Shown here piece by piece: positions 8,037 through 14,798 of a DNA stretch of 64,000 nt (the first letter of the stretch is position 1; each line of letters starts with the position of its first letter). Origin of the DNA: Prevotella sp. E2-28 (GTDB lineage Bacteria > Bacteroidota > Bacteroidia > Bacteroidales > Bacteroidaceae); NCBI RefSeq assembly GCF_022024055.1, contig NZ_CP091788.1, positions 62,001 through 126,000 on the forward strand, written 5' to 3'. The position numbers were made by a program, and so were the translations under genes. The notes under the pieces were generated by a model. The model had not been told where the DNA came from, made no database searches, and saw only the letters and a list, made by a program, of their open reading frames with translations.

Positions 8037-9326
8037 TCAAATCTTGTCCAGTGCCTGAGCTAGGTCTTCAATGATATCGTCGATGTGCTCAGTACCGATG
8101 CTCAAGCGGATGGTTGAGGGCGTGATGTGCTGCTCGGCCAGTTCCTCAGGCGAGAGCTGTGAGTGGGTGGTGGTGTAAGGATGAATCACCAGACTCTTTA
8201 CGTCGGCCACGTTAGCCAAGAGCGAGAAGATTTGCAAGGCATCGATAAACTTCCAAGCCTCTTCCTGACCACCCTTAATCTCGAAGGTGAAGATTGAGCC
8301 GGCACCCTGTGGGAAGTACTTCTTATACAGAGCGTGGTCGCGGTGGTCTGCCAAAGCAGGATGGTTCACCTTAGCCACCTTTGGATGATTAGCCAGAAAA
8401 TCAACCACCTTCAGAGCATTCTCTACATGACGCTCTACGCGCAGGCTCAGGGTCTCTACACCTTGCAACAGGATGAAAGCGTTGAAGGGCGAGATGGCAG
8501 CACCAGTATCACGCAGAATGACGGCACGGATACGGGTGACGTAAGCGGCAGCACCTACAGCATCAGCGAAGACGATACCATGATAGCTGGGATCGGGCTT
8601 AGAGAGGGTGGGGAACTTGTCGTTCTGTTTCCAGTCGAACTTGCCACCATCTACGATGACACCTCCGAGGCTTGTGCCGTGACCGCCAAGGAACTTGGTA
8701 GCAGAATGTACAACGATGTCTGCACCATGCTCCAACGGACGGATGAGATAAGGTGTACCAAAGGTGTTATCGACAATAAATGGGATGCCGTGCTTGTGGG
8801 CTACTGCTGCCACGCCTTCAAGGTCGAGCACGTCAGAATTGGGGTTGCCGAAGGTCTCGGCATATACTACTTTTGTGTTGGGTTTGATTGCAGCTTCTAG
8901 GGCGTCGAGGTCGTTCACGTTGATAATCGTGTTTGAAATGCCCTGTGTAGCCAGCGTATGGGTAATCAGGTTGTAAGAGCCACCATAGAGGTTGTCGGCA
9001 GCTACGATATGATCGCCAGCCTGCACAATGTTCTGCAGGGCGTAGGTAATAGCAGCGGCACCAGAAGCCACAGCCAAGCCTGCCACACCACCCTCAAGGG
9101 CAGCCACACGGTCTTCAAACACGCCCTGGGTTGAGTTGGTCAGACGACCATAGATATTACCTGCATCACGCAGACCGAAACGGTCAGCAGCATGTTGTGA
9201 GTTACGGAACACATACGACGTGGTCTGATAGATGGGCACGGCGCGAGCGTCGGTTGCGGGGTCAGCCTGTTCTTGGCCTACATGGAGTTGCAAAGTCTCG
9301 AAACGGTAATTCTTGTTCTGTGCCAT
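8037..9326 (-). CDS. metY: O-acetylhomoserine sulfhydrylase (aminocarboxypropyltransferase)
   Basis: 429 residues, the usual length for this PLP enzyme of the Cys/Met metabolism family. It joins O-acetylhomoserine with sulfide (or methanethiol) to give homocysteine (or methionine) in the cytoplasm. Visible landmarks are the N-terminal FETLQLHVGQE, the substrate loop YQTTSYVF, NLYGGSYNL, VDNTFGTPYLI and the PLP lysine in HSATKFLGGHGT; a C-terminal THSQL and RLSIGTEHI complete the family pattern. Its leader holds three 16-bp-spaced palindromic words (9360-9401), and an Lrp-type regulator is divergently transcribed next door, suggesting amino-acid-responsive control (inference). Confidence 0.93.
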   Translation of the reverse strand: MAQNKNYRFETLQLHVGQEQADPATDARAVPIYQTTSYVFRNSQHAADRFGLRDAGNIYGRLTNSTQGVFEDRVAALEGGVAGLAVASGAAAITYALQNIVQAGDHIVAADNLYGGSYNLITHTLATQGISNTIINVNDLDALEAAIKPNTKVVYAETFGNPNSDVLDLEGVAAVAHKHGIPFIVDNTFGTPYLIRPLEHGADIVVHSATKFLGGHGTSLGGVIVDGGKFDWKQNDKFPTLSKPDPSYHGIVFADAVGAAAYVTRIRAVILRDTGAAISPFNAFILLQGVETLSLRVERHVENALKVVDFLANHPKVAKVNHPALADHRDHALYKKYFPQGAGSIFTFEIKGGQEEAWKFIDALQIFSLLANVADVKSLVIHPYTTTHSQLSPEELAEQHITPSTIRLSIGTEHIDDIIEDLAQALDKI

Positions 9327-9359
9327 AATCTTTTTCCTTTCTTTTATTTATTAATATTT

Positions 9360-9410
9360 CGTTATTATGTTATATCGTTATCACGAAGACTCGTTATTAC
9401 GATGTTTCGA
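9360..9410. promoter_or_regulatory. Three 16-bp-spaced CGT-N4-ACG-like sites in the metY leader
   Basis: CGTTATTATG, CGTTATCACG and CGTTATTACG start at 9360, 9376 and 9392, an exact 16-bp period, with CGACGATG in register at 9408. Two of the three are palindromic at their ends. They lie just downstream of the metY -7 element and between metY and the lrp-type gene. Operator function is inferred. Confidence 0.5.
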
Positions 9411-9415
9411 CGATG

Positions 9416-9423
9416 CAAAGGTA
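9416..9423 (-). promoter_or_regulatory. Promoter -7 element for metY
   Basis: TACCTTTG on the minus strand, giving a metY leader of roughly 80 bases. Confidence 0.6.
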
Positions 9424-9474
9424 CGAAGTTTAGAAATATCCACCAAATTTCTTGCTAAATCCAGAAGAAATCAC

Positions 9475-9482
9475 TAAATTTG
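9475..9482 (+). promoter_or_regulatory. Promoter -7 element for the Lrp-type regulator
   Basis: TAAATTTG followed by CAGCC; about 100 bases before the start codon. Confidence 0.5.
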
Positions 9483-9583
9483 CAGCCTGAAAAGAAAAAC
9501 TTTCCGTTTGGAGCTCTCAAAAGCCCCTCTCACAGAATAAAATTCTAAAAAGTAAAAAGGAAAGAAGGTAAAAAGGTAAAAAA

Positions 9584-10048
9584 ATGGCAGAAATCTTAGA
9601 TGAAACCGACCTGCAGATACTAAAAACACTGCAAAAAAACGCGAAATTGACCACAAAAGAGTTGGCCGATGCTGTTCATCTGACCCCAACACCTGTTTTT
9701 GAGCGTCAGAAACGACTGGAGAAGAAAGGCTATATCAAGAAGTACGTAGCCATCCTTGACCCAGAGAAATTGGATCAGGGACTGCTGGTCTTTTGCAAGG
9801 TGAAACTCCAGTATATTAACCACGAAATGGCCGACTCGTTCACACGTCGCATCATGCGTATCCCAGAGGTCACCGAGTGCTACAACACATCGGGTGCCTA
9901 CGACTATCTTTTAAAAGTACGCGCACGCGACATGAAGCAATATCAGGAGTTTGTGCTCAATAAACTGGGTGATATCGAGAATATCAGCGCCATTGAGAGT
10001 ACCTTCGTGATGAGCGAAATCAAACAGAACTACGGCATCAATATCTGA
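9584..10048 (+). CDS. Lrp/AsnC family transcriptional regulator
   Basis: 154 residues, the normal length for the family. An N-terminal helix-turn-helix covers about residues 5-55 (LDETDLQILKTLQKNAK, TTKELADAVHLTPTPVFERQ) and a C-terminal RAM/ligand-binding domain follows (VFCKVKL, EVTECYNTSGAYDYLLKVRA, STFVMSEIKQ). Such proteins form octamers that bind DNA and sense amino acids. It is transcribed divergently from metY, about 260 bases away, so control of sulfur amino acid synthesis is a reasonable guess. The next gene has its own promoter. Confidence 0.92.
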   Translation: MAEILDETDLQILKTLQKNAKLTTKELADAVHLTPTPVFERQKRLEKKGYIKKYVAILDPEKLDQGLLVFCKVKLQYINHEMADSFTRRIMRIPEVTECYNTSGAYDYLLKVRARDMKQYQEFVLNKLGDIENISAIESTFVMSEIKQNYGINI

Positions 10049-10129
10049 TAGGCTTTTTTCAACCTCCCTAAAAGTAGGTAAAAAGAAAAAAAAGGAATCA
10101 TTTGCTATCAAGTTGCAATTTATTTGTCG

Positions 10130-10137
10130 TAATTTTG
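10130..10137 (+). promoter_or_regulatory. Promoter -7 element for the metal ATPase; decides the start codon
   Basis: TAATTTTG followed by CAGCC. An in-frame ATG at 10113 lies upstream of this element, so the ATG at 10161 must be the real start. Confidence 0.65.
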
Positions 10138-10160
10138 CAGCCAGAAAATATTTAGAAGTT

Positions 10161-12173
10161 ATGTCACACGAACATCATCATCATCATGAACATGAGTGTT
10201 GCACACATGAGCATCATCATCATGAGCATCATGAGCACGAGCATCACCACCATCATCATCACGAGCATAGCGGACATCGTCAGTTATGGCTCATCGGCAT
10301 CACCATCCTTTTGCTGATAGGAGCCGTTATCATTGAGAAGAATACAAATCTGCCCACGTGGCAACTCCTACTGGTTTATCTGGTACCTTATCTCTTAATT
10401 GGCTCAGGCACTTTGAAGGAAGCTGCTGAGGGACTGGCACATGGCGACCCCTTTAATGAGCATTTCCTGATGTCGGTAGCCACTATCGGCGCCCTCAGCA
10501 TTGGTTTTATGCCTGGTGCCGAGACGGAGTTTCCAGAGGCTGTCTTTGTGATGCTGTTCTTTCAGGTTGGCGAGTTCTTCGAGGGCTATGCCGAGGGAAA
10601 GAGTCGCACCAGCATCTCGCATTTGATGGATATTCGTCCTGACATAGCACGCCTTGAGGGTTCTGAAGAGACAATCAGTCCTGAGCAGGTTGCCATAGGA
10701 ACGATTATCGAAGTACGTCCAGGTGAGAAAGTTCCTTTGGATGGTATCATCGTTAGCGGCAAATCCAGTCTGAACACGATGGCCCTGACAGGCGAGAGCG
10801 TACCCCTTGAGGTCAACGAGGGCGACGAGATTATCTCTGGCTGTATAAATCTGAGTGGTGTCATAACGCTGCGCACCACCAAGACCTTTGGCGAGAGCAC
10901 AGTATCGAAAATCATTCAATTGGTAGAAGATGCGGGTGAACATAAGTCGCAGAGCGAGGCCTTCATCACCCGTTTCGCCCGTATCTACACACCTATCGTG
11001 GTGTTCCTGGCCTTGGCTATTGCCATCATTATGCCGTTTGGAATGGCATTTGCCGTAACGCGTTTCTCACCTTATTTCTTTAACGCCTTCTGGGGATTCT
11101 TCCCACTTTGGCTCTATCGCGCCTTGATGTTCCTCGTGGTGAGCTGTCCTTGCGCCTTGGTTATCAGCGTGCCCCTTACCTTCTTCGGTGGTATTGGTGG
11201 TGCGTCAAGAAAGGGTATCTTGGTGAAGGGAGCCAACTATCTGGATATCCTGTCGAAAGTAGATACTGTGGTGTTCGACAAGACTGGCACGCTGACGCAT
11301 GGACGCTTTGCCGTTCAGGCCGTACATCCAGAGATTTGCAGCGAATATCAGCTGTTGCATCTGGCAGCCCATGTAGAGCATTCTACCAGTCATCCCATTG
11401 GTGCTGCCTTGCGTGATGCCTTCCCAGAAGAGGGCACAGACGGCTGCAAGGTAACGGATATTGAAGAGATAGCTGGCAAGGGCATCCGTGCTAAGGTGGG
11501 CGATAAGTTGGTATGCGTAGGTAATACGAAGATGATGGACCTCATAGGCGTAGAGTGGCACCAGTGCGAGCATGGCGACGAGGGTACCATTATTCACGTG
11601 GCTATTGATAATGTCTATGCCGGCCATATCGTCATCAACGACCAGGTGAAGGCCGATAGTGCTGAAGCTATTGCCCAACTGAAAAAGCTGGGTGTTAAGA
11701 AGACCGTCATGCTGACTGGCGATCGTGAAGAGGTGGCTAGTCGTGTTGCTCAGCAGCTGGGTATTGATGAATACCACGCAGAGTTGCTGCCTACTGACAA
11801 GGTCACCCAGCTATCAGCCATCAGCCATCAGTCGTCAAAACTCGCCTTCGTAGGCGATGGCATCAACGATGCCCCTGTGCTGGCACGTGCCGATGTGGGT
11901 ATCGCGATGGGAGGTCTTGGAAGCGATGCGGCTATTGAAGCTGCCGACGTGGTGTTGATGGACGACCAGCCTTCAAAGATAGCCACAGCCGTACGTATAG
12001 CCCGTCGTACCATAGGCATAGCTCGTCAGAACATCTGGTTTGCTATTGGCGTAAAGGTAGCCGTACTGATTCTTGCCACCTTCGGCATTGCCACGATGTG
12101 GCTTGCTGTCTTTGCCGATGTAGGTGTCACCGTATTGGCTGTGCTCAACGCCATGCGAGCACTGAAAGCGTAA
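10161..12173 (+). CDS. P1B-type heavy-metal-transporting ATPase with His-rich N terminus
   Basis: 670 residues from the ATG at 10161; an earlier in-frame ATG (10113) precedes the promoter and is rejected. Residues 2 to about 40 are extremely His/Glu-rich (runs of four to seven His and a Cys-Cys), replacing the usual ferredoxin-like metal-binding domain. The core has TGES in the actuator, CPC at 329-331 in the metal path, DKTGTLT with phospho-Asp373, and GDGINDAP near 565. This is the ZntA/CadA (Zn, Cd, Pb) type; export of zinc or a similar ion across the inner membrane is expected. A 7-bp tandem repeat (11808-11835) sits just before the GDGIND motif. The gene is probably monocistronic. Confidence 0.92.
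   Translation: MSHEHHHHHEHECCTHEHHHHEHHEHEHHHHHHHEHSGHRQLWLIGITILLLIGAVIIEKNTNLPTWQLLLVYLVPYLLIGSGTLKEAAEGLAHGDPFNEHFLMSVATIGALSIGFMPGAETEFPEAVFVMLFFQVGEFFEGYAEGKSRTSISHLMDIRPDIARLEGSEETISPEQVAIGTIIEVRPGEKVPLDGIIVSGKSSLNTMALTGESVPLEVNEGDEIISGCINLSGVITLRTTKTFGESTVSKIIQLVEDAGEHKSQSEAFITRFARIYTPIVVFLALAIAIIMPFGMAFAVTRFSPYFFNAFWGFFPLWLYRALMFLVVSCPCALVISVPLTFFGGIGGASRKGILVKGANYLDILSKVDTVVFDKTGTLTHGRFAVQAVHPEICSEYQLLHLAAHVEHSTSHPIGAALRDAFPEEGTDGCKVTDIEEIAGKGIRAKVGDKLVCVGNTKMMDLIGVEWHQCEHGDEGTIIHVAIDNVYAGHIVINDQVKADSAEAIAQLKKLGVKKTVMLTGDREEVASRVAQQLGIDEYHAELLPTDKVTQLSAISHQSSKLAFVGDGINDAPVLARADVGIAMGGLGSDAAIEAADVVLMDDQPSKIATAVRIARRTIGIARQNIWFAIGVKVAVLILATFGIATMWLAVFADVGVTVLAVLNAMRALKA
11808..11835 (+). 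repeat. 7-bp tandem repeat inside the metal ATPase gene
   Basis: Four 7-mers (CAGCTAT, CAGCCAT twice, CAGTCGT) start at 11808, 11815, 11822 and 11829. They encode the LSAISHQSS stretch immediately before KLAFVGDG. Confidence 0.7.
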
Positions 12174-12180
12174 AAAGGAG

Positions 12181-12220
12181 CAAAAGTATTCAATTGTTTC
12201 GAAAAAATTGAGTACTTTTG
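12181..12220. repeat. 15-bp inverted repeat carrying the regulator promoter
   Basis: Arms 12181-12195 and 12206-12220 match at 14 of 15 positions. The right arm contains the plus-strand -7 (TACTTTTG, 12213-12220) and the left arm carries the same word facing left. It could act as an operator, a pair of opposed promoters, or a hairpin ending the ATPase transcript; there is no U-run to favour the last. Confidence 0.5.
12213..12220 (+). promoter_or_regulatory. Promoter -7 element for the TPR/AraC regulator
   Basis: TACTTTTG followed by CACCC, only 8 bases before the ATG at 12229, which would leave almost no leader. Confidence 0.5.
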
Positions 12221-12228
12221 CACCCGAA

Positions 12229-14163
12229 ATGGAACAAAAAGGGCAAATCCGTGTTTTGGGATACAAATATGTAATAGGTATAGTTGCCGTTGTGGCATTG
12301 TCAGTGCTTGCGGCTTGTAGTGGTGAAAAGGACGATAAGGTTCAGGACGTTGTTCCTGATAAGAGGGTGTATACCCATGCCGATAGTATAGCCCTTGCCG
12401 CCAGGTTCTCTGGCGATTTCGAATACTTCCTTGCCGTTACTGATAGTCTGGCCGAGGCGGGTGAACTCTCGCCGATACGTGCCGACGGTTATCGTGGTGT
12501 GGCCTATTTTCAGATGGGGCAGATGGATAAATGCATTGAAACCTTCCGTCGTGTCACTGAAATAGAGAATCCCCCTGCCGAGGATTTCTGGGAGTATATC
12601 CACGCAGGTACCAACCTCGTTATCATGTTGACCAGTGATCGCGACTATGATAACGCCATGCGTACTGCCCTTCGACTGATTGATAAGCTGAAGGATGTGG
12701 ATAGTCCGCGGAGTGCTGGCGAACTGCAGACGCTTTATCTCTGTCTGGGCGACACGCAGATGATGTTGGAACGCCATCAAGATGCCGCCAAGAGCTATAA
12801 CGAGGCCTATAAGTGGGTATTGCAAACGCCCAACGACTCTACCTGCCGTCCCTTGGCAGCCAGCATTGAGACCTTAGAGAATATCGCCGTCACCCACCTC
12901 AATCATCGTATGGATGAGGCTGGCGTGTGGGTAGATCGTATGGACTCGCTGGTAACGCTCTATGAGCAGCAGCCTAAGGTGATAGAAAAGGAAGTAAAGG
13001 CGCTGCGTGCCTTGGTTTCCCTTCATCGTGCACAGGTGTGCCAGTTGCGTGGTCAGGAGACCGAGGCTGCCCGTTATTATGCCGACTATGCCCAGAGCGA
13101 CTACGGACAGAAGCTCGAAGGACGTATCGATGGCTGTGAATATCTGATGTTAGCTCATCGTTATGCTGAGGCTGCTGATATCTATACGGATTTGGACCAG
13201 TTTATCAAGGAGTGGGGCTATGATTATGATTTGGAGACAATAGGTCATAATCTCTTGCCTAAGTTCCGTGCAAACTATTTCTCAGGTCGTCAGGACTCTG
13301 CCTTGCAGGTGGCCCTGCAGATAGCCGAGCTTTACGACTCGGCCCTCGTACGCCAGAAACGTAGCGAGTCAGCAGAGTTGGCCACTATCTACGATACGCA
13401 GGGTAAGGAGCGGCAGATTATGGAGCAGCGTGCACAGAACCGTTTCGTAACAGCTGTTAGCACAGCCATTACCGCCCTGTCAGTATTGATTCTGGCATTC
13501 GCCCTCTATGCCTTCCTTCAGTGGCGTGTCACGCGTCGTCGCAATCGTATTATGGCTCGCCAGATTACTGAGGCAGTAGAATATAAGGAGAAGTACAAGG
13601 AGTATAAGGAGAAGTACAAGGAGTTGAAACAACAGACTGAGCAGACGCCTCTCCAATCTGAGGAAAGTTCGCCTTCCCAGAGTCTTCCAGAGGGCGAGGG
13701 GAGTGTAAACTCTCAAGATGAAACAGCTAATGACAAACAAGTGGAGGAAGTATCTACTCCCCTCCCTCACGAGGAGGCACAAGGGGGTGGTGCGATAAGC
13801 ATCTCTGATATGACTGAGCTTACTGACGAGCAGTTCTTCCTCCTGCTTCGTGACCTGATAGAGAACGAACAGTTGTTCCTGATGCCCGACTTTGGTCGTC
13901 AGACGCTGATTGAGCGTACGGGTCTTTCCAAGGAGCGCATAGGTGCCGCCTTCTCGCAGGGTGGCGATAATATCTCCTTGCCGGTATATGTACGTGAGTT
14001 GCGCCTCGACTTTGCTGTCAGGATGATGAATGCGCAGCCCGATATTGCTGTAGAACTGGTTAGTCAGGCCAGCGGTTTTACCAATGCCGACACCTTCACT
14101 CGTAATTTCCGCGCTAAATACGGCATGACGCCTACGACCTATAAGCAAACGCTAAATCACTAG
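12229..14163 (+). CDS. Membrane-spanning TPR protein with AraC-type DNA-binding domain
   Basis: 644 residues from ATG 12229; a TTG 21 bases upstream overlaps the promoter. A signal-like helix with an LAAC lipobox-type motif starts the protein. Residues about 50-400 are tetratricopeptide-like helical pairs (YFQMGQMDKCIETFRRV; DTQMMLERHQDAAKSYNEAY). A hydrophobic helix near 410-435 (AVSTAITALSVLILAFALYAFLQ) is followed by a basic stretch, a coiled coil of EYKEKYKE units, a low-complexity linker, and an AraC-type helix-turn-helix at the C terminus (SQASGFTNADTFTRNF, YGMTPTTYKQ). This is a Bacteroidetes layout with a periplasmic sensor and cytoplasmic DNA-binding end. The phased sites that begin six bases after its stop are candidate targets. 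Confidence 0.85.
   Translation: MEQKGQIRVLGYKYVIGIVAVVALSVLAACSGEKDDKVQDVVPDKRVYTHADSIALAARFSGDFEYFLAVTDSLAEAGELSPIRADGYRGVAYFQMGQMDKCIETFRRVTEIENPPAEDFWEYIHAGTNLVIMLTSDRDYDNAMRTALRLIDKLKDVDSPRSAGELQTLYLCLGDTQMMLERHQDAAKSYNEAYKWVLQTPNDSTCRPLAASIETLENIAVTHLNHRMDEAGVWVDRMDSLVTLYEQQPKVIEKEVKALRALVSLHRAQVCQLRGQETEAARYYADYAQSDYGQKLEGRIDGCEYLMLAHRYAEAADIYTDLDQFIKEWGYDYDLETIGHNLLPKFRANYFSGRQDSALQVALQIAELYDSALVRQKRSESAELATIYDTQGKERQIMEQRAQNRFVTAVSTAITALSVLILAFALYAFLQWRVTRRRNRIMARQITEAVEYKEKYKEYKEKYKELKQQTEQTPLQSEESSPSQSLPEGEGSVNSQDETANDKQVEEVSTPLPHEEAQGGGAISISDMTELTDEQFFLLLRDLIENEQLFLMPDFGRQTLIERTGLSKERIGAAFSQGGDNISLPVYVRELRLDFAVRMMNAQPDIAVELVSQASGFTNADTFTRNFRAKYGMTPTTYKQTLNH
13655..13795 (+). repeat. 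Two GC-rich palindrome-like inserts in the coding linker
   Basis: Two segments (about 13667-13700 and 13757-13793) carry CGCC...GGGCG and CCCCT...AGGGG arms and encode SLPEGEG and LPHEEAQGGG, unlike the rest of the protein. They resemble intragenic palindromic elements that encode Pro/Gly/Glu-rich linkers. Mobility is not demonstrated. Confidence 0.35.
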
Positions 14164-14275
14164 AAATATCCGACGGTTCGTCGTTTTTATCCGACGAACT
14201 GTCTTTTTGTCCGACTATTTGTCTGAAAACGGCCGACCATTTGTCTGTGCTCTTGTGGGTACAGACTTTTTGTTT

Positions 14276-14283
14276 TACCTTTG
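14276..14283 (+). promoter_or_regulatory. Promoter -7 element, first copy
   Basis: TACCTTTG with a TTG -33 box at 14253-14255 and a 20-bp gap. It would start a short transcript of unknown content. Confidence 0.6.
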
Positions 14284-14363
14284 CATCCAGAAAACAAGAC
14301 AACAACATACCTATATATATTTACCTTTATTCCATAACACTAATTACCTTTTTTGACAATTTC

Positions 14364-14486
14364 ATGGCTGTGTGTATTTGTGATAAAGCACCAACTGCCG
14401 ATAAGGGTCCCAGACCAACTTATATCTCAACTACGGATATAGGAATGGTTTGGGATCATTGTTTTTTCTTCCGACATTTTGTCTGA
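14364..14486 (+). CDS. Doubtful 40-residue open frame
   Basis: Starts ATG GCT GTG and encodes a Cys-containing peptide (MAVCICDKAP...) that ends inside the fifth repeated site. It is downstream of the first promoter copy, which is the only reason to list it. No ribosome site or recognisable family; it may be non-coding leader or a decayed gene. Confidence 0.15.
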   Translation: MAVCICDKAPTADKGPRPTYISTTDIGMVWDHCFFFRHFV

Positions 14487-14597
14487 GTACGTCCTTTTAC
14501 TTCTGATTATCCGACGTTTTGTCTTAGTCCTTCCGACCATTTGTCTGATACTGTCCGACCATTTGTCTATCCCCTTGTGTGTACGGACTTTTTCCTA

Positions 14598-14605
14598 TAC
14601 CTTTG
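14598..14605 (+). promoter_or_regulatory. Promoter -7 element, second copy
   Basis: TACCTTTG with TTG at 14575-14577, 20 bp apart, 35 bases before the small membrane protein gene. Confidence 0.65.
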
Positions 14606-14639
14606 CATTCAGAAATAAAAAATAAAAGACGAGAAAAAT

Positions 14640-14798
14640 ATGGAAACGATTCTGATTATCCTACTGGTTTTTGCCTTTGTGGTACTTGCTATCGTTGTAG
14701 AGTTGTTGGTGCTGGACATGACTCACAAGAACGATGAGCAGGAAGAGAACGACAGCTTTAGCCATGCACACATGTTCTCTTCAGACAAGTGGAGCTGA
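14640..14798 (+). CDS. Small single-pass membrane protein, 52 residues
   Basis: ATG at 14640 opens a 52-codon frame ending TGA at 14798. Residues 3-25 are one uninterrupted hydrophobic helix (TILIILLVFAFVVLAIVVEL). The rest is hydrophilic and acidic (NDEQEEND), ending in a His/Met-containing tail and KWS. The position, 35 bases after a well-formed promoter, and the membrane-protein composition argue that it is expressed. I do not recognise a family. It sits directly behind the array of phased sites and may be a main output of the adjacent AraC-type regulator (inference). Confidence 0.6.
   Translation: METILIILLVFAFVVLAIVVELLVLDMTHKNDEQEENDSFSHAHMFSSDKWS

Larger units (their letters stand above)
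14164..14639. promoter_or_regulatory. Duplicated regulatory region: eight phased GAC-N5-GTC sites and two near-identical promoters
   Basis: No convincing gene apart from one doubtful 40-codon frame. Sites resembling TCCGACCATTTGTCT start at 14169, 14190, 14210, 14232 and again at 14470, 14510, 14532, 14554. Spacing is 20-22 bp (40 once, with a decayed copy possible near 14492). In both groups the last site starts 21 bp before the TTG of a -33 box (14253 and 14575), 20 bp upstream of a TACCTTTG -7 element. The promoter segments 14251-14293 and 14573-14615 are nearly the same. This looks like an activator array serving two promoters. Confidence 0.7.

Noticed and set aside
8334..8900. 188-codon open frame on the plus strand
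   Set aside because: It lies wholly antisense to metY, has no family resemblance or promoter, and its codon pattern mirrors the real gene.
9327..9415. SAM riboswitch in the metY leader
   Set aside because: The roughly 80-base leader is AT-rich, shows no SAM-I, SAM-II or SAH core and has no expression-platform terminator; the visible feature is a 16-bp repeat.
10113..10160. Upstream ATG for the metal ATPase
   Set aside because: It precedes the TAATTTTG element at 10130-10137, so it would not be in the transcript; the His-rich start at 10161 is better.
11205..11777. 190-codon open frame on the minus strand
   Set aside because: Antisense shadow of the metal ATPase gene; no signal, motif or upstream promoter.
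14169..14568. Could the repeated 15-mers be a small CRISPR array?
   Set aside because: Repeats are too short, diverged and about 6 bases apart, with no cas genes; they fit operator sites leading up to promoters.
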